Under the pieces are notes generated by a model. It was not told the origin of the DNA, ran no database searches, and saw nothing but the letters and a program-made list of their open reading frames with translations. Position numbers and translations under genes: made by a program. From Tunturiibacter gelidiferens (lineage in GTDB: Bacteria; Acidobacteriota; Terriglobia; Terriglobales; Acidobacteriaceae), in assembly GCF_014201335.1 (NCBI RefSeq), contig NZ_JACHEB010000014.1, positions 62,001 to 126,000 of the forward strand: DNA of 64,000 nt, given 5' to 3'. Positions 8,502 to 17,559 of this stretch are shown one piece after another; the stretch's first letter is position 1; every line of letters starts with the position of its first letter.

Positions 8502-9101
8502 TTACGCAGGACGTTGTCTGTCAAAACCGAACTCTTCGTGCGTGACGACCGGGAAGCGCTCTGGGTATGAGCCGCGGAATTGCGATGCGTTTTTAAAACA
8601 CGTGTAGGAGAGCAACAACATTAATGAGAGCCCAACAATCGTTACTGGCACAACAAAATACAAATCAAATAAAAGGTTGATGAATACCAGCAGGACGAAA
8701 GCAAAGGAGACAACGCCGACTCCAAAGCTGACCACTGCGAGATAGAGTCGAAAGAGCGCAAGGGTCAAACGCCGCGTGATGATTCCATGTACAGCCGTGA
8801 TGGCTGTAGCGCCGGTTGTGGCTGCAGCCACGGAAAATATTATGAAAATCCACCCTGCCCACGGGGTCTGGCCTGAGTTGGATAAATCGATGACCGAATG
8901 GCGGTGGAAAAGCTCATGAAGTGCAGCGAAACCGGTGGTTACCAATAGCAGAGCTATGACGACGGCAATACAACAAAATGCAAAGGCGAGGCACCACAAT
9001 GAGGTGCTCAACGCGAAACGACGCAGTTTCGGGATAGCAGCGCAGATAAGAAAGGCGGCGGAACCCAGTGCGAGAAATGGAATTGCTATCTCGAAAATCA
9101 T
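8502..9101 (-). CDS. Hypothetical multi-pass membrane protein
   Basis: A 199-residue protein with about five hydrophobic helices (near residues 4-24, 34-56, 83-105, 115-138 and 141-163) and a soluble polar C-terminal tail of about 30 residues. I recognise no family. It lies between pgk and tpiA, starting 7 bases after the pgk stop, so it is probably co-transcribed with the glycolytic genes. A functional link to glycolysis is not implied. Confidence 0.6.
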   Translation of the reverse strand: MIFEIAIPFLALGSAAFLICAAIPKLRRFALSTSLWCLAFAFCCIAVVIALLLVTTGFAALHELFHRHSVIDLSNSGQTPWAGWIFIIFSVAAATTGATAITAVHGIITRRLTLALFRLYLAVVSFGVGVVSFAFVLLVFINLLFDLYFVVPVTIVGLSLMLLLSYTCFKNASQFRGSYPERFPVVTHEEFGFDRQRPA

Positions 9102-9108
9102 TGGATGA

Positions 9109-10329
9109 TTAGCGAAATCTCTGGTTCTCCGTCAATGCGGCGACTCCGGGAAGGGTTTTGCCTTCTAGGAATTCGAGGCTGGCGCCGCCTCCGGTGGAGA
9201 TGTGGGTGATGCGGTTGGCGAAGCCGGACTGCTGGATGGCTGCGACCGAATCTCCGCCGCCGACGATGGTCGTCGCGTCGTGGTTGCGCGCGACGGCTGC
9301 GGCGATCTCGTTGGTGCCGCGGGCGAAGGCAGGCATCTCGAAGACGCCCATGGGGCCGTTCCATATGATGGTGCGGGCCTCGCCGATCTCCTCTTCAAAG
9401 AGCGCAATCGATTTGGGGCCGATGTCGAGGGCCATCAGCTCTTCAGGGAAGGGGCCATCGCCGGAAAAGACCTGCGTTTTGGCGTTGGGGGCGAACTTGT
9501 CCGCGAGGATGTGGTCGACCGGCAGGAGGAAGCGAACGCCCATGGCTTTTGCCTTTTGGAGGGCGGCTTTGGCGACGTCGATCTTGTCGATTTCGACGAG
9601 AGACTTGCCCGTTCTCTGTCCCCGCGCGTTGAGGAAGGTGTAAGCCATGCCGCCGCCGATGATGATGGCGTCTGCCTTTTCCAATAGGTTGTCGATGACC
9701 TCGATTTTGTCCGAGACCTTGGCTCCGCCGATGATTGCGACGAAGGGTTTGTCGGGCTCAGTGAGCGCCTTGCCGAGGTAGGTCAGCTCCTTTTCCATGA
9801 GCAGGCCCGCGGCGGATTGTTTTACGAAATGGGTGATTCCCTCTGTGGAGGCGTGAGCGCGGTGAGCGCTGCCAAACGCGTCGTTGACGTAGATGTCGCA
9901 GAGCGAGGCGAGTTTCTTTGCGAAGACGGGATCGTTGGCTTCTTCCTCGGAATGGAAGCGGAGGTTTTCAAGCAGAAGCGGCTGGCCGGATTCGAGGTTG
10001 AGGGCCATCTCGCTGGCGACCACGCCGATACAGTCGGGGGAGAAGGCCACGTTTTCGTCATCGCCGAGGATGTGGTCGAGCCGCGTACGGAGATGATCGA
10101 CAAGGGGACGAAGACTCATCGACGCGACGGGCTTTCCCTTGGGACGCCCCAGATGCGAGCAGAGGATGACCTTGGCCTTGTGGCGCAAGGCGTACTCGAT
10201 GGTCGGAAGGGTCTCGCGGATGCGAGTGTCGTCGGTGATGATGCCGTCTTTGAGCGGGACGTTGAAGTCGACGCGGATGAGGACGCGCTTGTCGGTGAGG
10301 TCGAGGTCGCGGATCGATAGCTTGGCCAT
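9109..10329 (-). CDS. pgk: Phosphoglycerate kinase
   Basis: A 406-residue enzyme that makes ATP and 3-phosphoglycerate from 1,3-bisphosphoglycerate. The N-terminal substrate-binding motif KRVLIRVDFNVPL, the His/Arg-containing LCSHLGRPKG loop and the C-terminal nucleotide-binding motif (IIGGGDSVAAI region, IIWNGPMGVFE) are all present. The frame is open far upstream, but the true start is the ATG at 10329: the conserved N-terminus begins there and it lies one base after the stop of the preceding gene (TGACATG), which suggests translational coupling. Confidence 0.96.
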   Translation of the reverse strand: MAKLSIRDLDLTDKRVLIRVDFNVPLKDGIITDDTRIRETLPTIEYALRHKAKVILCSHLGRPKGKPVASMSLRPLVDHLRTRLDHILGDDENVAFSPDCIGVVASEMALNLESGQPLLLENLRFHSEEEANDPVFAKKLASLCDIYVNDAFGSAHRAHASTEGITHFVKQSAAGLLMEKELTYLGKALTEPDKPFVAIIGGAKVSDKIEVIDNLLEKADAIIIGGGMAYTFLNARGQRTGKSLVEIDKIDVAKAALQKAKAMGVRFLLPVDHILADKFAPNAKTQVFSGDGPFPEELMALDIGPKSIALFEEEIGEARTIIWNGPMGVFEMPAFARGTNEIAAAVARNHDATTIVGGGDSVAAIQQSGFANRITHISTGGGASLEFLEGKTLPGVAALTENQRFR

Positions 10330-10330
10330 G

Positions 10331-10819
10331 TCAGTTAGAGGATACCCGAGAAGACGGCGCGAAGCGGCGATTGGCCAAAGATATGGGCAGACCGACCAGA
10401 AAAACCATGGCGGCGATGCTATTGAGCCGCACCACGGCAGAAGGGTCGACTCTGGGGTAAAGGTTCGTGTACGGAAGCACCAGATTATACATGACGACGT
10501 AGATGAACGCCCCGTAAACGAGACCGGAGGCGACCGCGTGGCGTTCAAGAAACGGCACGGCACGTGCCGCGAGGACGAAGATCGTTGCCCAAGCCAGCGC
10601 AATGAAGAGATGAGCCGCAAGGCCGAGCAGAACGCTTGGGACGCCGTCGGAATAGGCCGCGCGGCCCAGAATGCCGCTCGCGATGGACTGCGGGATCTTG
10701 ATGGGAGCGACACCCCGCAACCCGTAGAAGATGATCGGATCGAGAAGGTCGAGGAGAGCGGCGACGATCGCACCGATCAGGATCGCCTTGGGGACAGAGC
10801 GGCTGGGGTCGCTGGGCAT
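10331..10819 (-). CDS. Hypothetical four-helix membrane protein
   Basis: A 162-residue protein with four predicted transmembrane segments (about residues 12-32, 60-82, 95-115 and 130-148) and a proline-rich periplasmic or cytosolic loop. The layout resembles small YagU/DUF1440-like membrane proteins, but I cannot assign it firmly. Its stop codon is separated by one base from the pgk start, so the two are co-translated. Confidence 0.6.
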   Translation of the reverse strand: MPSDPSRSVPKAILIGAIVAALLDLLDPIIFYGLRGVAPIKIPQSIASGILGRAAYSDGVPSVLLGLAAHLFIALAWATIFVLAARAVPFLERHAVASGLVYGAFIYVVMYNLVLPYTNLYPRVDPSAVVRLNSIAAMVFLVGLPISLANRRFAPSSRVSSN

Positions 10820-10858
10820 GGGAAATTTTAGAGCATGCCAAGCGAAGTCAATTCGTAT

Positions 10859-11233
10859 TTATTCAGGGATCCATGCATCGGCTTCGATCTCGATGCGCCA
10901 GGTTGGGTTAAGCAATGCGGCGGCGACCACCATGGTGGCGGCAGGACGAATCTGTCCGAAAAACTTGCCGTGAACATGGCCCACAGCCTCCCAGTCTTCG
11001 GCGCGAGTAAGGTACATGCGAGTCCGGTACACGTGCTCCACGGAACTGCCTGCATTATTGAGGGCCGTTGCTATGAGGTCCAGGCATCGGTGGGTCTGCT
11101 CCGATACGTCCGCCGCATCTGCGCCGACAGGGCCTGTACCCGAGACATGAATGTGGTTGCCAATGCGAACAGCGCGGGAGAAGCCGATGATCGGCTCGAA
11201 GGGCGAGGTGCCGGGAATGTTTTTGCGGATCAT
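10859..11233 (-). CDS. RidA family protein (YjgF/YER057c/UK114)
   Basis: A 124-residue RidA-like protein. RidA enzymes deaminate reactive enamine/imine intermediates released by PLP enzymes. The family pattern is visible: GFSRAVRIGNHIHVSGTGP near the N-terminus, a central DLIATALNNAGSSVEHVYRT segment and the C-terminal IEIEADAWIPE. The conserved catalytic Arg of true RidA (in the R-I-x-V-x-A region) is not obvious; the region reads YRTRMYLTRAEDW, so it may belong to a subfamily with another role. Confidence 0.85.
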   Translation of the reverse strand: MIRKNIPGTSPFEPIIGFSRAVRIGNHIHVSGTGPVGADAADVSEQTHRCLDLIATALNNAGSSVEHVYRTRMYLTRAEDWEAVGHVHGKFFGQIRPAATMVVAAALLNPTWRIEIEADAWIPE

Positions 11234-11392
11234 ATCTTTCCTGGAATGACCTTTCGAAGCTAGGCTAACCCTGCTCCAGCGTTTTTGCGAACGAGTAAAT
11301 TGCGAACCACATCGCGCATCGTCTCTTTGTAATAAAGAAGATCAAGCCACAAGTAGCGATTAAGGATCAAGGAGAGCTTCGCGTCAATGTTG

Positions 11393-12046
11393 CTATGTCG
11401 TGCTGGTGGATTCAATCTGCGATAGGCGGCGAAGTTTCTCGCGAAGTTTTGCGTTCTCTTCATCGAGCTTTGCAAGCTTCTGAGTAAGCGGCGTGAGTAC
11501 TTCCTGAAGTTCTTCCACAGTGTAGCGAGGAGTGATGTGCTGCGGACAGTTCCAGTCGAAGCCTTCGACGTGAACGAGGATGACCCTCTCGACGACCGAA
11601 GATTTATCCGCTGACCGGAAGGATTCGATCAGCGCCGGGGCCTCGGAGTCGTGCTCGTGAACCTTGACGCGGCCGAGAATCTTCAAGCGTGTCTGATTGG
11701 GATAGTCCATGAAGAAAAGAGCGACCCGGGCGTCGTGATCGAAGTTGCCTAGGCTGATGTACTGCTTGTTTCCTCGCAGATCCGCGAAGCCGATCAGGCT
11801 GGGATTGATGATCCGGACGAAGCCTTTCGGGCCGCCGCGATGTTGCACGTAAGGCCAGCCGGTCTCGCCTACCGAAGCCATGTAGAAGCTGTCACGCAAG
11901 CTGATGAAAGTTTGTTCGTCGGGGCCAAGTGTGTTTCCCGGCCCGGAGCGTTCAGCCAGGCGCTCATATTGAGCCCTGCTGCCGTGTTCCTGTTGATGTT
12001 GTTTGACGAGGGGGGTGAAAGCCAGTTCCTGGAAGCGACGACCCAT
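11393..12046 (-). CDS. Pyridoxamine 5'-phosphate oxidase-fold flavoprotein (PPOX class)
   Basis: A 217-residue protein with the split-barrel FMN-binding fold. Characteristic stretches are FYMASVGETGWPYVQHRGGPKGF and FADLRGNKQYISLGNFDHDARVALFFMDYP. The C-terminal 30 residues (KLAKLDEENAKLREKLRRL) form a short coiled coil not usual in the family and possibly a dimerisation handle. Such proteins reduce flavin/F420-type substrates or bind haem; the substrate is unknown. It sits alone between ridA and gap. Confidence 0.8.
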   Translation of the reverse strand: MGRRFQELAFTPLVKQHQQEHGSRAQYERLAERSGPGNTLGPDEQTFISLRDSFYMASVGETGWPYVQHRGGPKGFVRIINPSLIGFADLRGNKQYISLGNFDHDARVALFFMDYPNQTRLKILGRVKVHEHDSEAPALIESFRSADKSSVVERVILVHVEGFDWNCPQHITPRYTVEELQEVLTPLTQKLAKLDEENAKLREKLRRLSQIESTSTT

Positions 12047-12134
12047 AGCGCGCTCATTCCGGGCAGGTGGACTCGCTGCCTAAAATAGTAGATTCACCGT
12101 TGCTTAGAGAGGATGCAGCAGAATTGTTGCCCAA

Positions 12135-12158
12135 GGAGCGACGAGACAAGGTCGCTCC
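12135..12158 (-). terminator. Hairpin downstream of gap
   Basis: GGAGCGAC at 12135-12142 pairs with GTCGCTCC at 12151-12158 around an 8-base loop, with partly complementary flanks that extend the stem. It lies 17 bases beyond the gap stop on the minus strand. The T-run is poor, so its strength as an intrinsic terminator is uncertain. Confidence 0.5.
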
Positions 12159-12174
12159 TCAGGCACAGGGTTGT

Positions 12175-13185
12175 TTACAGGCCCTTTTTAACGAGGAATA
12201 GGATGAGATCCTTCACGCGGTTGGAGTAACCCCACTCGTTGTCGTACCAGCTGATGACCTTGCCCGTGTTCTGGCCGACGACCTTGGTCAGCTTGCTGTC
12301 GACGATGCTGCTGAGAGGATTGCCCTTGAAGTCGGATGAGACGAGCTCTTCGTCGGTGAAGCCTAGAATCCCCTTAAGTTCGCCGTCGGCGGCCTTCTTC
12401 AGAGCCTCGTTGATGGACTTGTCGGTGATGGGCTTCTCAGAGACGAACGTGAGGTCAACCACAGAGACGTTCGGGGTCGGCACGCGCATCGAGAAGCCGT
12501 CGAGCTTCCCGTCCATTGCAGGAACGACGAGCCTCAGGGCTTTGGCGGCGCCGGTGCTCGACGGAATCATCGAGAGGGCGGCGGCGCGGGCGCGACGCAG
12601 GTCTTTGTGCGGCGTATCGAGAATCACCTGATCGTTGGTGTAGCTGTGAATCGTGGTCATGATGCCGGAGGCAATGCCGAAGGTGTCGTGAAGCACCTTG
12701 ACCACGGGCGCGAGACAGTTGGTCGTGCAGCTCGCGTTCGAGATGATGTTGTGTTTCGCGGCCTCGTACTTACCGTCGTTGACGCCGAGCACGAGCGTGA
12801 TGTCCTCGTTGGTGGCGGGGGCAGAGATGATGACCTTCTTGACGGTGCTGCCGAGGTGAGCCTTGGCCTTCTCCGCGTCAGTAAAGAAGCCGGTGGACTC
12901 AACGACGATCTGAGCGCCAACGGAAGCCCAGTCGAGCTTGGCGGGATCGCGCTCTGCGAAGACCTTGATCTGCTTACCATCGACTGCGATGTAGTCGGCT
13001 CCGTGGGTGATCTCCTGCTTCAGGTTGCCGAGAATGGAGTCGTACTTCAGGAGGTGGGCCAGCGTGGCGGGGGTGGTGAGGTCGTTTACGGCTACGAATT
13101 CAATGTCGGGGTTCCCTAGAGCGGAGCGGAAGACGTTGCGTCCAATGCGGCCGAAGCCGTTAATGCCTACCTTTACAGCTGCCAT
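12175..13185 (-). CDS. gap: Glyceraldehyde-3-phosphate dehydrogenase, type I
   Basis: A 336-residue glycolytic NAD-dependent dehydrogenase. The Rossmann motif VGINGFGRIGRNVFR opens the protein, and the catalytic Cys lies in SNASCTTNCLAPV (near residue 153) with its His partner in the HSYTNDQ segment. The C-terminal WYDNEWGYSNRV motif is intact. It is separated from pgk/tpiA by two unrelated genes, so it is probably its own transcription unit. Confidence 0.97.
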   Translation of the reverse strand: MAAVKVGINGFGRIGRNVFRSALGNPDIEFVAVNDLTTPATLAHLLKYDSILGNLKQEITHGADYIAVDGKQIKVFAERDPAKLDWASVGAQIVVESTGFFTDAEKAKAHLGSTVKKVIISAPATNEDITLVLGVNDGKYEAAKHNIISNASCTTNCLAPVVKVLHDTFGIASGIMTTIHSYTNDQVILDTPHKDLRRARAAALSMIPSSTGAAKALRLVVPAMDGKLDGFSMRVPTPNVSVVDLTFVSEKPITDKSINEALKKAADGELKGILGFTDEELVSSDFKGNPLSSIVDSKLTKVVGQNTGKVISWYDNEWGYSNRVKDLILFLVKKGL

Positions 13186-13376
13186 GATTTTCAGTTACTC
13201 CTATCGTGTTTGCTGCGTTCGTTGATCAGTTCATCCATTGTAGAGCGCGGCGAACCGCTCCGCACGCCATCAGAGCGGATGCTATCACTGGCGCAAGGAC
13301 GGTGCAAAATCCACAGAACTTCTTCCGTCACGGAATCGCGACGGTTACGTGGCAACCAGGTTGCTGCGCCGCGTTG

Positions 13377-13610
13377 TTAGAAGTTGAAGAACTTCTCGCG
13401 GAGGGCGCCTTCGTAGTTCTTCTTCGCCGCTTTGGCCTTCTCGCGAGAATCTTCTTCGCGGAAATCTGCTGCCTCCCAGGCGTCAATCTCTGCCTCGGAG
13501 TGGTCGCCCGAAGCGAGCGCCTCTTCTTCGCGAATGGCCTTGATCCACTGTTCAACAGCTTCTTTATAAGCAGCCTGCATCTGGTTCAGATCGGAGACTT
13601 CGACAGCCAT
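13377..13610 (-). CDS. Small acidic helical protein, unknown function
   Basis: A 77-residue, charged, predicted all-helical protein with many Glu, Lys and Ala residues and no Cys. It starts at an ATG preceded by GAGGTGA, a fair ribosome-binding site, and its composition is clearly protein-like. I recognise no domain. It lies alone, divergent from the kinase gene to the right. Confidence 0.6.
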   Translation of the reverse strand: MAVEVSDLNQMQAAYKEAVEQWIKAIREEEALASGDHSEAEIDAWEAADFREEDSREKAKAAKKNYEGALREKFFNF

Positions 13611-13783
13611 CGCTCACCTCTTTTACCCGCGACAGTACTGCAGAAATGTGAAAGGACGATGTAAACCGCTGAGAAAAGACGAGATGAAGGCGCGCGAACT
13701 TTGGGAATCGGAGAAGCGACCGGGGTGTCGCAGAAGGTGCGAGCGATTTGCGGGAGGCTTCCGCGCTGTGTTACAAGCGTCGT

Positions 13784-14650
13784 ATGCGCGATTTGCGCGA
13801 ATGGATAAGCGAAAAGATGAGACGACGCCCTAGACGTGGACCGAATGATTCGGAGTCCACGGGGAAAAGTGGGCAGGAGTTGCCCTCGAACCAACCAGCT
13901 CCCCTGAGACCAAGCTACCCGGAGGCTGCACCGGTACGTGCCGCAGAGCCAACGCCAGTCAAGGTCAACCATGTTGCAGAGCCAGCTGCCGAAGCTGCCT
14001 CTGCCGAGACGTTTGGCGGCACAACTGCGCCGGTAGCTGAGAATGCAGCGCCGACAGAACTAAAGACAGAACCAAGGATTGTGGTGGAGACCCAGCCCGA
14101 GTCGCTTGGAACGCCACCCGCCGAGCTGACGGCGACTAAGTCGCCAAAAGGCTACGTGGTGCTCGCGATTGGTCTTCCGGGATCGGGCAAGACGACCTGG
14201 TACAAGCGTCGCGGTGTGACTCCGCTGTCGAGCGATCTGCTGCGGACACTGCTCTTCGACGACATCACTGAGCAGCGCTACCAGGGGCTGGTGTTTTCGA
14301 CGCTGCGCAGCTTGCTTCGCGCTCGGTTGATCGCCAAGATGCCGTGGAACTACGTCGATGCGACGAACTTGTCTCCCCATGAGCGCAGGCAGTGGATCAA
14401 GATGGCCAAGAGCTTCGGTTACGAGGTACAAGCCGTATTCTTCGACGTGCCGCTGGCTGTATGCATGGAACGCAACTCAAAGCGCGACCGCCAGGTGACC
14501 GACGAGGTGATGCAGAAGATGGCCGAGCGCCTGAAGCCTCCTACCTTCAAAGAAGGTTTCGAAAAGATCACTGTCGTGCGCGTGAAGGGCCAGCCCGGCA
14601 CAACAGGCGAGCCGGCCCCTGGGGATACGGTTCCGGGCACCGCAGAGTAA
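13784..14650 (+). CDS. P-loop ATP-binding kinase-like protein with low-complexity N-terminus
   Basis: A 288-residue protein. The first 20 residues are very basic (DLREWISEKMRRRPRRG), residues 25-120 are a Pro/Ala/Glu/Thr-rich linker, and the C-terminal half is a P-loop domain with Walker A GLPGSGKTTW, an SSDLLRTLLFDD segment and a YVDATNLSPHERRQW motif. This resembles polynucleotide-kinase/zeta-toxin-like small kinases of the AAA_33 type. The substrate is unknown. An upstream in-frame start at 13748 is possible, but the ATG at 13784 fits the basic N-terminus better. Confidence 0.7.
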   Translation: MRDLREWISEKMRRRPRRGPNDSESTGKSGQELPSNQPAPLRPSYPEAAPVRAAEPTPVKVNHVAEPAAEAASAETFGGTTAPVAENAAPTELKTEPRIVVETQPESLGTPPAELTATKSPKGYVVLAIGLPGSGKTTWYKRRGVTPLSSDLLRTLLFDDITEQRYQGLVFSTLRSLLRARLIAKMPWNYVDATNLSPHERRQWIKMAKSFGYEVQAVFFDVPLAVCMERNSKRDRQVTDEVMQKMAERLKPPTFKEGFEKITVVRVKGQPGTTGEPAPGDTVPGTAE

Positions 14651-14687
14651 CGTCGCAAGTCCGTCGCAGCAGTTTAGAGTAAGAGAC

Positions 14688-15437
14688 ATGCCCACGGTTG
14701 GCGTTGAGTTCGCGAAGGTGAGCTACACGCTGGCGGATGGGCGTGCCTTGTTGCGCGACGTCTCTTTAGAGCTTGAGGCGGGAACGACGACGGCTCTGCT
14801 GGGACGGAGCGGCTCCGGCAAGACCACGTTACTGCGCATGGTGAATCGTCTCCTGACGCCTAGTGTGGGCGAAGTGTTAGTCCCAGGAAACCAAACAAAA
14901 GGCGGTGACCTCATTGCGCTGCGGCGAAGTATTGGTTACGTCATTCAGGAGACTGGACTCTTTCCTCACATGACCGTGGAACGTAATGCGGGGATGGCGT
15001 TGGAACTGGCTGGACGACCCAAACATGAGATCGCCGAACGAGTTCGCGAGGTGATGTCGCTAGTGGGACTCGACTACGAAGAGTTTCATCTACGCTATCC
15101 GTGGCAGCTCTCAGGCGGCCAGCGCCAGCGGGTAGGGCTTGCACGCGCCCTCGCGGCCGACCCCACCGTCCTACTGATGGACGAGCCATTCGGCGCCCTC
15201 GATCCTCTCACACGGGCCGAGATGCAGACTATGTTGAGAGATCTGCTGGAGAGGGTCGGGAAGACCGTTTTGCTGGTCACACATGATCTGGATGAGGCGC
15301 TGTATCTGGCCAAGCGGGTGATCTTTCTTGCCGAGGGTGCGGTAGTAGCGAACCTTCCCGCCGGCGAAGTCTTACGCTCGGAAAACCCTCATGTAAAAGA
15401 TTATGTTCACTCTGTACATCGTTCGGTGCCCGCATGA
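14688..15437 (+). CDS. Osmoprotectant ABC transporter ATP-binding protein
   Basis: A 249-residue ABC ATPase of the OpuCA/ProV type. Walker A is LLGRSGSGKTTLL, the signature is LSGGQRQRVGLARAL and Walker B is TVLLMDEPFGALDPLTRAEM. The GALDPLTR form is typical of quaternary-amine transporters. The C-terminal CBS domains found in many OpuCA/ProV proteins, which sense ionic strength, are absent. Its stop overlaps the permease start by four bases (ATGA), so the three transporter genes form one operon. Confidence 0.9.
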   Translation: MPTVGVEFAKVSYTLADGRALLRDVSLELEAGTTTALLGRSGSGKTTLLRMVNRLLTPSVGEVLVPGNQTKGGDLIALRRSIGYVIQETGLFPHMTVERNAGMALELAGRPKHEIAERVREVMSLVGLDYEEFHLRYPWQLSGGQRQRVGLARALAADPTVLLMDEPFGALDPLTRAEMQTMLRDLLERVGKTVLLVTHDLDEALYLAKRVIFLAEGAVVANLPAGEVLRSENPHVKDYVHSVHRSVPA

Positions 15438-16066
15438 TAGGATTCCTGCGGCAAAACGGGTACGACATTGGTCGACTGACATTCGAGCATCTATGGCTGA
15501 CGCTCTCGGCCATGCTGTTGGCTGCGGCGATCGGGTTGCCATTGGGGATTTTGCTGACCCGAAGGCAGGCGCTCGCGAAGCCCGTCATCGGCGTTGCCAA
15601 TGTGCTGCAAACGGTCCCGAGCCTCGCGCTCTTCGGTCTTTTGTTGCCGGTGCCATGGCTGGGAGAAAACGCTGCGCGCCTAGCGATACTGGCTTTAACG
15701 GGCTACGCTCTGCTGCCAATTTTGCGCAATACCTACGCTGGAATCGGCAGCGTCGACCCCGCGCTGGTAGACGTCGCCAATGCGATGGGGATGACCTCCT
15801 GGCAGCGGCTGGTAAAGGTTGAGCTTCCTATGGCCGCGAGCGTGATTCTGGCTGGCCTGCGAACCGCCACTGTGACCTGCGTGGGTGTCGCGACCATCGC
15901 AGCTGCGATCGGCGCTGGCGGATTGGGTGAGCTGATCTTTCGCGGGGTGGCAAGCGTGGACAACGGGCTGGTGCTGGCAGGTGCGATTCCAGCCGCGTTG
16001 CTGGCCCTTGTGGCCGATGCGGGACTGGGATTGCTGGAGAAACGGTTCGCCGTGAGGCGAGTCTGA
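15434..16066 (+). CDS. Osmoprotectant ABC transporter permease
   Basis: A 210-residue membrane permease with about five to six helices and the binding-protein-dependent transport signature (VANAMGMTSWQRLVKVELPMA, the EAA loop that docks the ATPase). The length and ILTRRQA segment fit the OpuCB/OpuBB family for glycine betaine or related compounds. It overlaps the ATPase gene upstream and the binding-protein gene downstream (TGATG). Only one permease is encoded, so it would act as a homodimer. Confidence 0.9.
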   Translation: MIGFLRQNGYDIGRLTFEHLWLTLSAMLLAAAIGLPLGILLTRRQALAKPVIGVANVLQTVPSLALFGLLLPVPWLGENAARLAILALTGYALLPILRNTYAGIGSVDPALVDVANAMGMTSWQRLVKVELPMAASVILAGLRTATVTCVGVATIAAAIGAGGLGELIFRGVASVDNGLVLAGAIPAALLALVADAGLGLLEKRFAVRRV

Positions 16067-16986
16067 TGCGGGTTGCGCGCAGTCTACGTGGGTTGAGCTG
16101 GATGGTATCGTTGGCGCTTTTTGTGTGGCTGACAGCATGCGCTCCGCCGCGGTCTTCGCGAATCACCATCGGCGCGAAGAACTTCACCGAGCAAGTGGTG
16201 CTAGGAGAGATGTTTGCGCAGGAGATCGAGGCCGTGACCGGGGAGCCGGTGGATCGGCGCTTCTATCTGGCTGGGAGCTATCTCTGTCAGCAGGCGATGG
16301 TGAGCGGGCGCATCGACGGATACGTGGAGTACACCGGAACCGCTCTGACTGCGATCCTGAAACAACCGCTTCCCCCCATTGGTCAACGCAATGAAGCGAC
16401 CGTATTTCGTGAGGTGAGCGCTCTATACGCCTCGAAGTACAAAATAAAACTGGGCCGCGGGCTCGGATTCGAGGACACCTTCGCCATGGTGGTGCGCGGC
16501 GACGATGCGAAGCGTTTAGACGTGACGACCATCTCGGATGCTGTAAAGACCGCACCAACACCGGACGGATGGAGATTAGGTGTGGGGTATGAATTTCAAT
16601 CACGCCCCGACGGGTTACGAGGACTCGAAGCAACCTACGGACTGAAGTTCGCGGGCGAACCGAGAACAATGGACCTAGGGCTGCTCTACCGCGCACTGTC
16701 GAGCAATCAGGTAGATATGGTAGCGGGCAACTCGACCGACGGACCAATTCGCGCGCTGGGATTTGTGGTTCTCGAGGATGACAAGCACTACTTTCCGCCG
16801 TACGAGGCCGTTCCGCTGGTCCGCGAAGATTCGTTGCAGCGGCATCCCGGAATACAGGTCGCGATGGACAAGCTGGCAGGCAAGGTGAGTGCAGACGAGG
16901 TGCGCGCGATGAACTACGCGGTCGACTCCGAGCATAAAGATGTAGCCGACGTGGTGAGGGAGTTTCGCCGATCGAAGGGGCTCTAA
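16066..16986 (+). CDS. Osmoprotectant ABC transporter substrate-binding lipoprotein
   Basis: A 306-residue OpuCC/OsmF-type binding protein. A signal peptide ends in a lipobox-like FVWLTAC (Cys near residue 25). The mature part begins ITIGAKNFTEQVVLGEMF and has GRIDGYVEYTGTALT and DMVAGNSTDGPI, the standard motifs of the quaternary-amine binding family. It would capture glycine betaine, choline or similar solutes in the periplasm. The start codon overlaps the permease stop. Confidence 0.9.
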   Translation: MRVARSLRGLSWMVSLALFVWLTACAPPRSSRITIGAKNFTEQVVLGEMFAQEIEAVTGEPVDRRFYLAGSYLCQQAMVSGRIDGYVEYTGTALTAILKQPLPPIGQRNEATVFREVSALYASKYKIKLGRGLGFEDTFAMVVRGDDAKRLDVTTISDAVKTAPTPDGWRLGVGYEFQSRPDGLRGLEATYGLKFAGEPRTMDLGLLYRALSSNQVDMVAGNSTDGPIRALGFVVLEDDKHYFPPYEAVPLVREDSLQRHPGIQVAMDKLAGKVSADEVRAMNYAVDSEHKDVADVVREFRRSKGL

Positions 16987-17082
16987 GTTTGGATGTCGAG
17001 TTTGATGAACCGATCCGGAGTGTTTTTGCTGCGTCAACCGCAGAAGATAGCTCCAGCGATAAATACAACGACTGGAGCTGAG

Positions 17083-17559
17083 ATGAGCCAATTGAAGATG
17101 ATTGCGATTACGAGCGAGCTGGCGGAGAAGGTAAGAACGTCGAGAGTGTCGCCAGGATACGGGCATCCGGTCACCGCGAAGGTGGCTACAGGACATGGTC
17201 CCTGCCGCCACTGCCTGCGGCCGTTTGTGGTCGGACAGGATGTAAGGCTTCTGTTCACATTGAATCCCTTCGATGAAGTTGCACCGATACGGCAGCCAGG
17301 GCCGGTATTCATTCACGAAGAGGCGTGTGAGCGTTACGTCGAAGAGAAAGGGTATCCCTCCGAGTTGTTGCGGTTCGGCGCGGTACTCGACGGATATGAT
17401 CGAGACCAGCTCGTGCGGCGACGCGAGATGGTGACCGATGGATCGCAGGAGACAACCATCGAAAAGATGATGCAGGATCCGCTGGTGCGTTATGTGATGG
17501 TTCGCGATGGGAGTGCCGGCTGCTACGGCTTTCGCGTAGAGCGACAGGAGGGGAGTTGA
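17083..17559 (+). CDS. DUF1203 domain protein
   Basis: A 158-residue cytosolic protein. The CRHCLRPFVVGQDVRLL motif and the later PVFIHEEACERY stretch match the DUF1203 family, whose function is unknown. I chose the ATG at 17083 because GGAG lies six bases upstream and the conserved region follows; the frame is open for another 30 codons upstream. Its stop overlaps the start of the DinB gene (TGATG), so the two are co-translated. Confidence 0.75.
   Translation: MSQLKMIAITSELAEKVRTSRVSPGYGHPVTAKVATGHGPCRHCLRPFVVGQDVRLLFTLNPFDEVAPIRQPGPVFIHEEACERYVEEKGYPSELLRFGAVLDGYDRDQLVRRREMVTDGSQETTIEKMMQDPLVRYVMVRDGSAGCYGFRVERQEGS

Noticed and set aside
11260..11475. Small reverse-strand frame between the PPOX protein and RidA
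   Set aside because: It overlaps the end of the PPOX gene, lacks a ribosome-binding site and matches nothing known; part of it looks mildly protein-like, so it is uncertain rather than excluded.
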